Origin: Actinoplanes italicus
GTDB taxonomy: Bacteria > Actinomycetota > Actinomycetes > Mycobacteriales > Micromonosporaceae
Direction: 5' to 3'
Length of the DNA: 64,000 bases
Assembly: GCF_003001815.1 (NCBI RefSeq)
Contig: NZ_PVMZ01000001.1
Span: forward strand, 741,687 to 805,686
Positions 47,391-56,872 of this stretch are shown piece after piece. Numbering within the stretch: the first letter of the stretch is position 1; each line of letters begins with the position of its first letter. A program made the translations under genes and the position numbers. The notes beneath the pieces are model-generated. The model saw only the letters and a list, made by a program, of their open reading frames with translations, was not told the origin of the DNA and ran no database searches.

Positions 47391-49037
47391 ATGAGCTACG
47401 AGGAGATCCTGCTGTTCGCGCTGGGAGCAGTCGCGGTGATCATCGTGGTCCACTGGGTCACGGAGAGAACCGGCCTTCCCGCCGCTGTCCTGCTGACGGT
47501 CGTCGGCATCGTCTACTCGTACCTGCCGGGGGAGAATCTGCCCCTGGAGGAGGACATCATCCTGATGTTCATCCTTCCTCCGCTGCTCTACAACGCGGCG
47601 CTCGATTCATCACTGCTCGACATACGACGCAACATGCGTACGGTGATCAGCCTCTCGGTGGTGCTGGTGCTGATCACCGCGCTCCTCATCGGTTACGGCT
47701 TCTCCCTCTGGGTGACCGGGGCGACCCTGGCGACCGGCATCGCGCTCGGTGCGGCGGTCGCCCCACCGGACCCGGTCGCGGCGCTCGCGGTCGGCCGCAA
47801 GGCCGGGCTGCCGGGCAAGCTGATCACCCTTATCCAGGGTGAGGGCCTGCTCAACGACGCGACCGCGCTCACCCTGCTCACCGTCGCGATCGCCACCTAC
47901 AACAACGTCGACAGCTTCTCGTACGAGAACGCGGTCGGCAGGTTCGTCATCTCGGCGGCCGGTGGCGTGCTGATCGGTGTGATGACCGCCTACGTCGTGC
48001 GGTTCCTGAAACCGTTGCGGGCCGACCCGCTGAGCGCCAACGCACTGTCGATCATCACGCCGCTCGCCGCGTTCACCTTCGCCGAGCACTACCACCTCTC
48101 CGGTGTGCTGGCGGTCGTGGTGGCCGGTCTGATGGTCGGCCACGACACCCCGCGCTACACCACCGGGGCGAGCCGTCTGCAGACCGCCGCGGTCTGGCGA
48201 TTGATCGACTTCCTGCTGGAGGGCGTCGTCTTCCTGCTGATCGGTATGCAGGTCAAGAGGGTTCTGAGCTCGCTCGACGAGTACTCATGGAGCCAGATCG
48301 CCATCGCCCTCGGCATCACGCTCGGTGTCGTGCTGCTGGTCCGCCCGTTCTGGCTGATCGTCACCCAGTTGCTGCCGCGTCAGCTCCACCTGCGTCTGGG
48401 TGGTCAGCAGGACGACGACATGGACATCCCGGAGGGCCGGACGAAGGAGGAGCCGCTCTCCGGGCGGGAGGTCACCGCGCTGAGCTGGGCCGGCACCCGC
48501 GGCGTGATCACGCTGGCGGCGGTCTTCATCATCCCGGAGAACGTCCCGAACCACGACCTGATGGTTCTCTGTGCTCTGGTGGTCGTGCTGGTGACGCTGG
48601 TGGGGCAGGGACTCACCTTCGCGCCGCTGGTGCGCTGGCTGGGCCTGCGCGCCAACAAGAAGGACCTGGCCCGGCTGCGCAACGAGGCTCGCTCGGCCGC
48701 CGTCCAGGCCGCTCTGCACCGGCTCGACGACATCCAGGAGGAGCAGCACGACGAACTCGAGGACGAGGCCATCGAGACGATGCGCAAGCAGCTCGAGATC
48801 CGCCTGGACCGTTACCGCCGCCGACTCGACCTGCTGGAGCAGGTCGAGTCGTACGAGGTGCCGCAGTCGCCGCAGTACGAGGCGGCCCTGATGGTCCGCC
48901 AGGCCGTCATCGACGCCGAACGCGAGGAGCTGCTGCGCTGGCGCGACGCGGGCCGCCTCGCCGACGACAGCCTGCGGGTCCTCAACCGCGAGCTGGACCA
49001 CGAGGAACTGGTCCTGCCGAAACGGCCGAAGGACTAG
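47391..49037 (+). CDS. CPA1-type Na+/H+ antiporter
   Basis: A 548-residue membrane protein with about 12 TM helices. The ion-binding motifs APPDPVAALAVGRKAGLPGKLITLIQGEGLLNDATALTLL are intact; AGTRGVITLAAVFIIPE is a second signature. From about residue 420 a 125-residue cytoplasmic coiled-coil tail (LDDIQEEQHDELEDEAIETMRKQLEIRLDRYRRRLDLLEQVESYEVP) may regulate it. It exchanges sodium or potassium for protons in pH and salt homeostasis. It overlaps the convergent ABC permease by four bases at the stop codons. Confidence 0.93.
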   Translation: MSYEEILLFALGAVAVIIVVHWVTERTGLPAAVLLTVVGIVYSYLPGENLPLEEDIILMFILPPLLYNAALDSSLLDIRRNMRTVISLSVVLVLITALLIGYGFSLWVTGATLATGIALGAAVAPPDPVAALAVGRKAGLPGKLITLIQGEGLLNDATALTLLTVAIATYNNVDSFSYENAVGRFVISAAGGVLIGVMTAYVVRFLKPLRADPLSANALSIITPLAAFTFAEHYHLSGVLAVVVAGLMVGHDTPRYTTGASRLQTAAVWRLIDFLLEGVVFLLIGMQVKRVLSSLDEYSWSQIAIALGITLGVVLLVRPFWLIVTQLLPRQLHLRLGGQQDDDMDIPEGRTKEEPLSGREVTALSWAGTRGVITLAAVFIIPENVPNHDLMVLCALVVVLVTLVGQGLTFAPLVRWLGLRANKKDLARLRNEARSAAVQAALHRLDDIQEEQHDELEDEAIETMRKQLEIRLDRYRRRLDLLEQVESYEVPQSPQYEAALMVRQAVIDAEREELLRWRDAGRLADDSLRVLNRELDHEELVLPKRPKD

Positions 49038-50605
49038 CCCGGGACGTCCCGGCGGCGCAGGGCGAGCAGTCCGGCGCCGCCGAGGGCGGCCGCGATCAGG
49101 GTCAGATTCATCAGCGGTACGGCGGACAGGCTCGCGGCCGGCAGGTGCGGGACGTGGGTGAACGGTGACAGGTCGAGCACCCACTGGTCGAACTCCAGCA
49201 ACGGCCCGACCAGCATGAGCAGCAGCACCACGGCGACACCCGCCCAGGCTGCGGCCGCCGCTCGCGGCGCCACCCCGATCAGCAGCATCGCCAGCCCGGC
49301 CAGCACCCAGACCGCGGGCAGCTGCACGAGCGCGACCTTGACCATCAACGCGACGTCGCCGTGCACCAGTCCGGTGAACAGACCCTCGGCGAGCAGCGCC
49401 ACCGCCGGCCCGGCGAGCGCGAACAGCAGGTGGCTGCCGGCCCAGGCGACCCGGCTGACGTCGGTGCTGAGAATCGCCTCGGCGTGCCCGGTCTGCTCCT
49501 CGTCGCGGATCCGCAGGGCAGCCTGGATCGCGTAGCAGGCGGCCATGATCCCGCAGATCGGCGCGACGGTGCCGAAGTAGCCGTCCAGCACCCCGTCGGA
49601 CCCGCCGATCCGGGCGAACATCTCGCCGACCCCGGCGGAGTCCTCCGCGAGCGCCACCACGCTGGCGGCCACCGCGCCGAAGATCAGGCCGAGCGCGGCG
49701 AACCCGCCGACCCAACCGAACAGCAGGCCGCGGTGCAGCCGCCAGGCGAGCGCCACCGGTGAGCGCAGTGACGCGGCCGCGGCGGCCGGTCCGAGTCGTC
49801 CGGCGAGGAGGCCTCCGCCGAGATCACGGCGGGTCAGCAGGTACGCCGAGACGACCACCGTGGCCAGCGTGACCACGACCGCCAGCACCGCCGGCCACCA
49901 GTCGTCCGCCCCGAACGGGAAGACCCGGTGCACCCAGCCGATCGGCGACAGCCACGACAGCCACGACAGGCTGCCGTCCCCGGTCGCCGAGATGTCACCG
50001 GCGAGCCGCAGCACCCAGACCACCCCGAGCACCAGCACCCCGATCGCCCGTGCTCCACGAGCAGTGCCGCTGAGCTGGGCCGCGAGCGCACCGACTCCGG
50101 CGAACATCCACACACTGATCGCGAACACCGCTCCGAGCGCCACCGAGCCACCGGCGGGAAGTCCCTGTCCGATCAGGGTGACCGTCACGATCACACCCAT
50201 CACCAGGCCGGCCGCAGCGGTCGTGAGCAGGGCCGCGGCCATCGGCGCGAACCGGCCGACCACGGTGGCCCGGATCAGCTCGGTGCGGCCGGCCTCCTCG
50301 TCGGCCCGAGTGTGCCGGATCACGGTGAGCAGGGCCGCCAGGCCGACCAGCACCGGCGAGAACCCGCCACGCCACACCACCAGCTCACCGATGCTGTCGC
50401 CGTGCAACGGGCCGTAGAGGCCCACGAAACCGGCGTTGGCGGCGCTGATCCGGGCGTACTGGATGCGCTCCTGCACGGTGGCGAAAAGGGTGTCGAAGCC
50501 GGTCACGTAGATGTACGGCAGCAGGCCGAGGCCGAGCACCCAGAACGGCAGGACGAACCGGTCGCGCCGCAGCACCAGCCGGAGCAGCCGCAGTGTCCCG
50601 GTCAT
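49034..50605 (-). CDS. ABC exporter permease (polyketide-antibiotic exporter type)
   Basis: A 523-residue protein with about 12 TM helices in two repeats of six, the layout of the ABC-2 permeases annotated as exporters of polyketide antibiotics (TnrB3-like). Conserved pieces include TRADEEAGRTELIRATVVGR in the first half and IRDEEQTGHAEAILSTDVSR in the second, the paired cytoplasmic elbows of the family. It is translated from an ATG sharing one base with the ATPase stop. The substrate is unknown; no antibiotic cluster is adjacent, so it is likely a self-protection pump. Confidence 0.88.
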   Translation of the reverse strand: MTGTLRLLRLVLRRDRFVLPFWVLGLGLLPYIYVTGFDTLFATVQERIQYARISAANAGFVGLYGPLHGDSIGELVVWRGGFSPVLVGLAALLTVIRHTRADEEAGRTELIRATVVGRFAPMAAALLTTAAAGLVMGVIVTVTLIGQGLPAGGSVALGAVFAISVWMFAGVGALAAQLSGTARGARAIGVLVLGVVWVLRLAGDISATGDGSLSWLSWLSPIGWVHRVFPFGADDWWPAVLAVVVTLATVVVSAYLLTRRDLGGGLLAGRLGPAAAAASLRSPVALAWRLHRGLLFGWVGGFAALGLIFGAVAASVVALAEDSAGVGEMFARIGGSDGVLDGYFGTVAPICGIMAACYAIQAALRIRDEEQTGHAEAILSTDVSRVAWAGSHLLFALAGPAVALLAEGLFTGLVHGDVALMVKVALVQLPAVWVLAGLAMLLIGVAPRAAAAAWAGVAVVLLLMLVGPLLEFDQWVLDLSPFTHVPHLPAASLSAVPLMNLTLIAAALGGAGLLALRRRDVPG

Positions 50606-51498
50606 CAGGCCGCGTCCCGGGTGTAGTGCCGCAGGAAGAGCTCCTCCAGCGACGGCGGCTGGCTGACGAGACTACGCACCCCGGCGGCGACCAGCTGTTT
50701 CAACGCCGGGTCGAGGGCGTCCGCGTCGACGTCGAAGGTCACCCGCCCGTCCTCGGTGGTCAGGTCGTGCACACCGGCGATGCCGGCCAGCCCGTTGACC
50801 GGCCCGATCAGCTCGGCACGGATCGTGGTGCGGGTCAGGTGGCGCAGGTCGTCGAGGGTGCCGCTCTCCACCGAACGGCCGGCCCGGATGATGGTCAGCC
50901 GGTCACAGAGCGCCTCGACCTCGGACAGGATGTGGCTGGACAGCAGGACCGTACGATCGCCGCGTCTCTTCTCCTGAAGGATCACCTCCCGGAAGACCTC
51001 CTCCATCAGGGGGTCCAGCCCGGAGGTCGGCTCGTCGAGGATGAGCAGCTCCACATCGGAGGCCAGCGCGGCGACGAGCGCCACCTTCTGCCGGTTGCCC
51101 TTGGAGTAGGCCCGGCCCTTCTTGCGCGGATCGAGCTCGAACCGCTCGATCAGGTCGTCGCGGCGTTTCCGGTCGAGGCCGCCGCGCAGCCGCCCGAGCA
51201 GGTCGATCACCTCGCCGCCGGTCAGGTTGGGCCAGAACGTGACGTCGCCCGGCACGTATGCCAGCCGGCGGTGCAGTGCTGTGGCGTCGGCCCAGGGGTC
51301 ACCGCCGAGCAGCCGCGCCGCCCCGCCGTCGGTCCGCATCAGCCCGAGCAGCACGCGGATCGTGGTGGTCTTGCCCGCCCCGTTCGGCCCGAGGAAGCCG
51401 TGCACCTCGCCGGTCCGGACCCGCAGGTCCAGACCGTCCAGAGCGGTGACCGCCCCGAACCGTTTGATCAGTCCTTCTGCCTCGATGGCATCCGCCAT
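50605..51498 (-). CDS. ABC exporter ATP-binding protein
   Basis: A 297-residue ATPase with Walker [11 protein letters not shown], Walker [14 protein letters not shown] and the switch His in [11 protein letters not shown]. The signature motif is [11 protein letters not shown] rather than LSGGQ, a variant seen in DrrA-like exporters. A C-terminal domain of about 80 residues follows. It lies between the TetR gene (31-bp overlap) and the permease (1-base overlap), forming a regulator-ATPase-permease operon. Confidence 0.92.
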   Translation of the reverse strand: MADAIEAEGLIKRFGAVTALDGLDLRVRTGEVHGFLGPNGAGKTTTIRVLLGLMRTDGGAARLLGGDPWADATALHRRLAYVPGDVTFWPNLTGGEVIDLLGRLRGGLDRKRRDDLIERFELDPRKKGRAYSKGNRQKVALVAALASDVELLILDEPTSGLDPLMEEVFREVILQEKRRGDRTVLLSSHILSEVEALCDRLTIIRAGRSVESGTLDDLRHLTRTTIRAELIGPVNGLAGIAGVHDLTTEDGRVTFDVDADALDPALKQLVAAGVRSLVSQPPSLEELFLRHYTRDAA

Positions 51499-52118
51499 GG
51501 CTCCTTCTCTCCCTGGGAGGAATCCTTCAGCCGATCCAAGGCCTTCATCGCCTCGTCGGCCTGCTCAGGAGTGAGAAGTGGCTGGCTGAAGATCTCCAGG
51601 GACGCCCGGATCATGCGCAGGTAACCGGGCAGCACGCCGACGTCCTCGCCGAGCGCCGCGGTCAGCTGGTCGCGCATGAGGAACATGCCCATCTTCAGGG
51701 CGCCGAGCACAGCGACGAAGGCGCGCGGGTCGCTGCTCTCCAGTTTCGTCCCGGCGAACCAGCGCTCGCCGTGCTGCACCGCGGCCTCGAACATCGCGGA
51801 GCCGCGGGGCGAGCCGTCCATCAGGGAACGGACCATGTACTGCTGGAGGGCCAGCGCGTCGGGGGCCAGCGCGCCGCCGAGCGACTGCGACTCGGTGAAG
51901 GCCATCTGCAGCTGGGCGATCCGGGCCATCGCGAACTCGTCGCAGGCGTCGCGCAGCCCCTCCTTGGAGCCGAAGTGGTGCCGCAGCAGGCCCGAGGAGA
52001 CGCCGGCGGCCTCGGCGATGTCCCGGATCGTGGCACCGGCGATGCCGCGCTCGGTGAAGAGCGCGATCGCGGCGTCCCGGATCCGGGCGCGGGCCGTCAG
52101 GTCGCTGTCACTACTCAC
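51468..52118 (-). CDS. TetR-family repressor of the ABC exporter operon
   Basis: A 216-residue regulator with an N-terminal helix-turn-helix ([51 protein letters not shown]) and a helical ligand domain. It is the first gene of the operon. The GTG start at 52118 is six bases after TAGGCT, so the mRNA is probably leaderless. The start codon and -10 lie inside inverted repeats (52116-52148) that are likely its own operator, giving an autoregulated, ligand-released exporter. Confidence 0.91.
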   Translation of the reverse strand: MSSDSDLTARARIRDAAIALFTERGIAGATIRDIAEAAGVSSGLLRHHFGSKEGLRDACDEFAMARIAQLQMAFTESQSLGGALAPDALALQQYMVRSLMDGSPRGSAMFEAAVQHGERWFAGTKLESSDPRAFVAVLGALKMGMFLMRDQLTAALGEDVGVLPGYLRMIRASLEIFSQPLLTPEQADEAMKALDRLKDSSQGEKEPWRMPSRQKD

Positions 52119-52148
52119 GCGTGTAGCCTACTACACGCGTGTGTAGTA
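52116..52148 (-). promoter_or_regulatory. TetR operator: overlapping inverted repeats at the promoter
   Basis: CACGCGTGTAG (52116-52126) and CTACACGCGTG (52131-52141) form a perfect 11-bp inverted repeat. TACTACAC (52129-52136) and GTGTAGTA (52141-52148) form a second. Together they give three half-sites covering the -10 and start codon of the tetR gene. Confidence 0.78.
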
Positions 52149-52161
52149 AAGATACCGCCTT

Positions 52162-53061
52162 CTATCCCGCGTTGATGGTCGCGGCCTTCACCCCGCTCGC
52201 CGACAGCTCCCAGCGGGCCAGCAGGTCGTTGTAGACGCCGGAGTCGATCAGCCGCTGCAGGGCGTCGCGCAGGCAGTCCCGCAGGTCGTCGTTGTCCCGG
52301 TCCACGGCGATGCCGAAGTGCCCGGGCTCGTACTGATGGTCCGAGGCGAGCTGGAAGAAGGCGCTGGTCCGCTGGTCGGTGGTGACGAAGGCGGCGGGCG
52401 GGTAGTCCTGGAGCACCGCGGCGACCCGGCCGGACCGCAGCTCGACCATGGCGTCGGCGTTGGTCGGCAGGCTGTGGATGGTCAGCTTCCGGGAGCCGCA
52501 CTCCTTGCGGAGCCGGACCAGCATCCCCTCGTGGTAAGTGCCCTTCTCGGTGGCGGCGGCCTGGCCGCAGATGTCCTGGAGATCGGCGATGCCGTGCGGG
52601 TTGCCGCGCTGCACCAGGATCGACGTACCGGTGTAGAAGTAGTTGACGAAGTCGACCTTCTTGCGCCGCTCGGCGGTGTCGGTCATCGAGGAGAGCACCC
52701 CGTCGTACGTGCCGGCGTTGACCTCGTCCACGGCCGTGCTGAACGCGCCCACCACCATCTCGACCCGGATGCCGAGGACCTGACCGATCGCGGCCGCGAG
52801 ATCCGGCTCGAAGCCGATGATCGTGCGCCCGTCCGCGGCGAAGTACTCCATCGGCGCGTAGCTGGCGTCGGTCACCAGTCGGATGAAGCCACGGGCCTTG
52901 ACGTCGTCGGGCAGCAGCGCGTGCAGCGCCTCGTCCCTGGTGACGGCGGCGACCTCGTCCAACTGACCGGCCTCGGTGGTCAATGCGGCGGTGGAACAGC
53001 CGCCCGTCGCGAGGACGGCGGTGATACCGAGGACGGCGATGCCGCGGCGAATAAGCCTCAT
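52162..53061 (-). CDS. Family 3 solute-binding lipoprotein (orphan)
   Basis: A 299-residue exported protein with a signal sequence ending LATGGC (a poor but plausible lipobox). Family 3 extracellular binding-protein features: GFIRLVTDASYAPMEYFAADGRTIIGFEPDLAAAIGQVLGIRVEMV, then GVLSSMTDTAERRKKVDFVNYFYTGTSILVQRG and DLCGQAAATEKGT-type segments. Relatives bind amino acids for ABC importers, but no permease or ATPase of that type is nearby. Its ATG overlaps the stop of the GGDEF-EAL gene (ATGA), so the two are translated together. It may feed a sensor rather than a transporter. Confidence 0.88.
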   Translation of the reverse strand: MRLIRRGIAVLGITAVLATGGCSTAALTTEAGQLDEVAAVTRDEALHALLPDDVKARGFIRLVTDASYAPMEYFAADGRTIIGFEPDLAAAIGQVLGIRVEMVVGAFSTAVDEVNAGTYDGVLSSMTDTAERRKKVDFVNYFYTGTSILVQRGNPHGIADLQDICGQAAATEKGTYHEGMLVRLRKECGSRKLTIHSLPTNADAMVELRSGRVAAVLQDYPPAAFVTTDQRTSAFFQLASDHQYEPGHFGIAVDRDNDDLRDCLRDALQRLIDSGVYNDLLARWELSASGVKAATINAG

Positions 53062-55052
53062 CGGACGAACCCTTCTGAGTAGTCGATCACGGGTAGGGAG
53101 AAATCCGGTTCCACCTGCGGCCACGGGACCGGACGCCCGATCAGATAGCCCTGTGCCTCGTCGCAGCCGGCCTCGATGAGCCAGCGGTACACCTCGGCCG
53201 TCTCCACGCCCTCGGCGGTGACGCGGCTGCCCAGGCCGTGCGCCAGCTCGATCACCGAGCGGACGATGGCCCGGCTCTGCGGATCGTGCGCCACGTCCTT
53301 GACGAACGCCCGATCGATCTTGATCTCCGCGACCGGCATCCCGCGCAGGTGGGAGAGACTGGTATAACCGGCGCCGAAGTCGTCGACCGAGATGCCGACA
53401 CCGAGCGCCGACAGTTCCGCGATGGCCCGCTGCACGGTGTCCGTGTCACCGGCCAGAGCCGTCTCGGTCACCTCCAGCATCAGCCAGTGCGGTGCCGTAC
53501 GGTGCTCGGCCAGCAGGCCGGCGACCAGGCCCGGGAAGCCGGGCACCTCCAGGTTGCGGGCCGACACGTTGACTGAGACGACCCACCGTTTCCCGGCGGC
53601 GGTCCAGCCGAGCTGGTCGGTCAGGGCCCGGCGCAGCACCCACTCGGTGAGCGGGACGATCAGGCCGGAGTGCTCGGCGGCAGGCAGGAAGTCACCCGGC
53701 GGCACCAGTCCGCGCTCCGGGTGCTGCCAGCGGACCAGCGCCTCGACCGCGCGGACCGTACCGTCGCTGACCCCCACCTTGGGCTGATAGTGCAGGATCA
53801 GTTCGTCGCGCTCCAGGGCGTGCCGCAGCTCAGCCTGTACGACCAGCCACTGGTGCGGCTGCGCGGCCTGCTCGCCCGAGTAGACGACGATGTCCATGGT
53901 GCCGCGCTTGCCCTGGTACATCGCGGCGTCGGCACGCTGCTTCAGCTCCTCCATGTGGTGGCCGTGCTCCGGGTAGAGCGCGATGCCGAAACTGGCCTCG
54001 ATGCTGAGTGGCACGCCGTCCAGCACCATCTCCTCGGTGAGCCGGGCCCGGGCCTGCTCCAGCAGGGCCACAGCGTCGGTGCGGTCCCGGCCGGGAAGCA
54101 GCAGCGCGAACTCGTCACCGCCCAGCCGGGCCAGGATGTCGTCCGGGCCGAGCGAGTCCCGGAACCGGACCGACACCTCGCGCAGCAACTCGTCACCGGC
54201 GTGGTGGCCGAGCGTGTCGTTGACCTCCTTGAACCGGTTGAGGTCGACCAGCACCATGGCCCCGTGACCACCGTCGCGGGTGGCACGGTCCAGCCGCTCC
54301 TCGACCCAGGTGCGGAACGCGGTGCGGTTCGGCAGGCCGGTCAGGGCGTCGTGCAGGGCGTTGTACCGCTGGTCGGCCGCGTACCGGCGCAACGAGCGGG
54401 TGGTCAGCCAGGCCAGCAGCGCCAGCAACACGTACAGCACGGCGAGACCGCCGCCGATGCGCCAGAAGGTGTGCGACACCTGCTGCTCCAGCCGGTCGGC
54501 GATCTCCTGGTACGGCAGGTAGACCTCGACCACGCCGACCGACTGGCCGGTCGCACCGGCGAACATCGGCTGCATCACGCGGATCGTCCTGGTCCGGCCC
54601 ATGATCACCCGGGCGCGTGGCTCACCGTTCGAGGCGGCCTGGAAGTCGGGGTCCGAGACGGGTACGCCGCTGCTGCTCGACCCGTCGTCGGAGAAGATCA
54701 CCCGGCCGCTGAAGCCGCGCAGGCGCAGGTGCTGGACCGACCCGTTGAACACGGCCAGCCGGGTGGCCTCGCGCATCCGGTCGTGCTGGTCGGCGGTCAG
54801 ACCCCGGCGGCTCAGGTCGTCGCCGCCCAGCGTGGGCGTGTCGCCACTGTTCAGTGCCGGTGCGACGACCATCTGTGTGATGACGTCGGCCTGCGCGAGG
54901 CCCTGGGCACGACCCTGCTCGGCCGCGTCCCGGGTGTAGTCCTGAAGCACGAGCGCGCCCAGGGCCACCACGGGCACGAGACTCGCCACCGCGAAGGTCG
55001 CGAACAGGCGGGAGGTACTCCGCACTCGCGGCCGTACCCGGCGTTTCCACAT
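53058..55052 (-). CDS. Membrane GGDEF-EAL protein (c-di-GMP synthesis/degradation)
   Basis: A 664-residue protein. TM1 is at about residues 17-37, an extracytoplasmic domain of about 140 residues (CHASE/dCache-like in length), TM2 at about 185-205, then GGDEF (ARLGGDEFALLLPG) and EAL (AVEALVRWQHPERG; DDFGAGYTSLSHLRGMPVAEIKIDRAF; TAEGVETAEVYRWL; AQGYLIGRP). The key residues of both catalytic domains look intact, so it may both make and break c-di-GMP. ATG 55052 is preferred; a GTG at 55115 overlaps the upstream gene. It lies 40 bp after a sugar ABC ATPase gene and is coupled to a downstream binding protein. Confidence 0.92.
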   Translation of the reverse strand: MWKRRVRPRVRSTSRLFATFAVASLVPVVALGALVLQDYTRDAAEQGRAQGLAQADVITQMVVAPALNSGDTPTLGGDDLSRRGLTADQHDRMREATRLAVFNGSVQHLRLRGFSGRVIFSDDGSSSSGVPVSDPDFQAASNGEPRARVIMGRTRTIRVMQPMFAGATGQSVGVVEVYLPYQEIADRLEQQVSHTFWRIGGGLAVLYVLLALLAWLTTRSLRRYAADQRYNALHDALTGLPNRTAFRTWVEERLDRATRDGGHGAMVLVDLNRFKEVNDTLGHHAGDELLREVSVRFRDSLGPDDILARLGGDEFALLLPGRDRTDAVALLEQARARLTEEMVLDGVPLSIEASFGIALYPEHGHHMEELKQRADAAMYQGKRGTMDIVVYSGEQAAQPHQWLVVQAELRHALERDELILHYQPKVGVSDGTVRAVEALVRWQHPERGLVPPGDFLPAAEHSGLIVPLTEWVLRRALTDQLGWTAAGKRWVVSVNVSARNLEVPGFPGLVAGLLAEHRTAPHWLMLEVTETALAGDTDTVQRAIAELSALGVGISVDDFGAGYTSLSHLRGMPVAEIKIDRAFVKDVAHDPQSRAIVRSVIELAHGLGSRVTAEGVETAEVYRWLIEAGCDEAQGYLIGRPVPWPQVEPDFSLPVIDYSEGFVR

Positions 55053-55092
55053 GTGGGCCTGATCGGTCGCAGGCCGTGGAGGGTTGAGGAAT

Positions 55093-55857
55093 TCAGTCCG
55101 GCGGCGGCATGGCACCTGTCATGATGGCGACCGCGTCCGACATCGAGTGCGAACCCGGCGTGATCACCGCGATCCGGCGGCCCAGCCGCTGGATGTGGAT
55201 CCGGTCCGCGATCTCGAAGACGTGCGGCATGTTGTGGCTGATCAGGATGACCGGCAGGCCACGATCGCGGACGTCGCGGATCAGCTGGAGCACCCGGTTA
55301 CCCTCCTTGACCCCGAGCGCGGCGGTCGGCTCGTCGAGGATCACCACCTTGCTCCCGAAGGCGGCCGACCGGGCCACCGCGACGGCCTGGCGCTGACCGC
55401 CGGAGAGCGACTCGACCGCCTGGCCGATGTTCTGCAGGGTGGCCACGCCCAGCTCGCTCATGTGCCGAGTGGCCTCCGCCCGCATCTTCTTGCGGTCCAG
55501 CATCCGCAGGACCGACCCGAGCGGTCCGGGCCGTCGCTGCTCCCGGCCGAGGAACAGGTTGTCGGCGATGTCCAGGCCCGGTGCCACGGCGAGCGTCTGG
55601 TAGACGGTCTCGATCCCGGCGGTCCGGGCCTCCATCGGGTTGCGGAAGTGAACCGGCTCGCCGTCGAGCAGGATCTCGCCGCTGTCCGGGACGAGCGCAC
55701 CGGACAGCGCCTTGATCAGGCTGGACTTGCCGGCACCGTTGTCGCCGATCACCGCGAGGATCTCGCCGGGGAGCAGTTCGAGGTCGCTGCCGTCGATCGC
55801 GACGACCCGTCCGTACCGCTTGGTGAGGCCCTTTGCCTGAAGAACCGGTGTCGTCAC
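55093..55857 (-). CDS. Sugar ABC importer ATP-binding protein (FrcA-like)
   Basis: A 254-residue ATPase with a single nucleotide-binding domain: Walker A GDNGAGKSSLIK, signature ESLSGGQRQAVAVARS, Walker B VVILDEPTAALG and the switch His in LISHNMPHV. Most CUT2 sugar importers have a double-domain ATPase (about 500 residues); a single domain is the FrcA type of fructose importers. The GTG start overlaps the permease stop (GTGA). Confidence 0.9.
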   Translation of the reverse strand: MTTPVLQAKGLTKRYGRVVAIDGSDLELLPGEILAVIGDNGAGKSSLIKALSGALVPDSGEILLDGEPVHFRNPMEARTAGIETVYQTLAVAPGLDIADNLFLGREQRRPGPLGSVLRMLDRKKMRAEATRHMSELGVATLQNIGQAVESLSGGQRQAVAVARSAAFGSKVVILDEPTAALGVKEGNRVLQLIRDVRDRGLPVILISHNMPHVFEIADRIHIQRLGRRIAVITPGSHSMSDAVAIMTGAMPPPD

Positions 55858-56867
55858 GATTTGACCTTCCTGATCCACTGGTCGATCGACACCGCGATCA
55901 GAACCAGGAGGCCGATCGCGAAGCCCTGCCAGACCACCTCGACGCCGGCCAGTTGCAGGCCGTTGCGGAAGACCCCGACGATCAGCGCGCCGATCAGGGT
56001 GCCGATCACCCCGCCGCGACCACCGAAGAGGCTGGTGCCACCCAGCACGACCGCGGTGATCGAGTCGAGGTTGTACTCGGTGCCGACGTTCGGGCTGGCC
56101 GAGGCGAGCCGGCCGATCAGGATCCACCCGGCGACCGCGTAGAGCAGACCCGCCGTGGTGTAGACCGAGAACAGCACCCGGCCGGTCCGGATGCCCGCGA
56201 GCCGGGCCGCCTCCGGGTCGTCCCCGGTCGCGTAGACGTGCTTGCCCCAGGCCGTCCAGCTCAGCGCGTACGCGAAGAACCCGAACAGCAGCAGCATGAT
56301 GATCGACCCGTAGCTGAGCCGGAAGTCCCCGATCGGGATCGCCTCCCCGGTCCACGTCATCAGCCCCGGCATGTCCGCGCCGCGGACCGTCTCGCTGTTG
56401 CTGACCACCGCGTTCAGCGAGAAGAAGATCGTCAGGGTCCCGAGCGTGACGATGAACGGCGGCAGCTTGATCCGGGTCACCAGGAACCCGTTCAGCGCGC
56501 CCATCGCCGTACCGCAGGCGAAGCCGAGCAGCAGCGCGAGCGGCGCCGGCACCCCCGCATCGGTGGCGAAGAGCGCCATCAGGATCGAGGAGAACACCGC
56601 GATCGCGCCGGCGGACAGATCGATCCCTGCGGTCAGGATGATGAGTGTCTGCCCGAGTGCGAGTGTCGCGATGACGGTGACCTGCAACAACACCAGTGAC
56701 AGGTTCGCCGCCGAGAAGAAGCGGGGGTTGACGATCGAGAACGCCACGATCGCCACGAGGAGCACGGCGAGCGGCCCGAGGACCGGGTTGCCGTGCAACA
56801 GGTGCTGAACACGCAGGCCGAACGAGTCGTGGCGTCGCGTCTCGAAGTCAGCGGCGGTGGTCGACAT
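55854..56867 (-). CDS. Sugar ABC importer permease (FrcC/RbsC-like)
   Basis: A 337-residue inner-membrane protein with about ten TM helices. Family blocks: ALGQTLIILTAGIDLSAGAIAVFSSI, NGFLVTRIKLPPFIVTLGTLTIFFSLN, YATGDDPEAARLAGIRTGRVLFSVY (the EAA-like loop that contacts the ATPase), and VVLGGTSLFGGRGGVIGTLIGALIVGVFRNGLQL. ATG 56867 with GGGGGTGA upstream, five bases after the binding-protein stop. Confidence 0.92.
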   Translation of the reverse strand: MSTTAADFETRRHDSFGLRVQHLLHGNPVLGPLAVLLVAIVAFSIVNPRFFSAANLSLVLLQVTVIATLALGQTLIILTAGIDLSAGAIAVFSSILMALFATDAGVPAPLALLLGFACGTAMGALNGFLVTRIKLPPFIVTLGTLTIFFSLNAVVSNSETVRGADMPGLMTWTGEAIPIGDFRLSYGSIIMLLLFGFFAYALSWTAWGKHVYATGDDPEAARLAGIRTGRVLFSVYTTAGLLYAVAGWILIGRLASASPNVGTEYNLDSITAVVLGGTSLFGGRGGVIGTLIGALIVGVFRNGLQLAGVEVVWQGFAIGLLVLIAVSIDQWIRKVKS

Positions 56868-56872
56868 CGCAG

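Noticed and set aside
55093..56355. N-terminally extended 420-residue ABC ATPase
   Set aside because: The extra residues are an out-of-frame reading of the permease gene; the GTG at 55857 begins the normal ATPase N-terminus and overlaps the permease stop.
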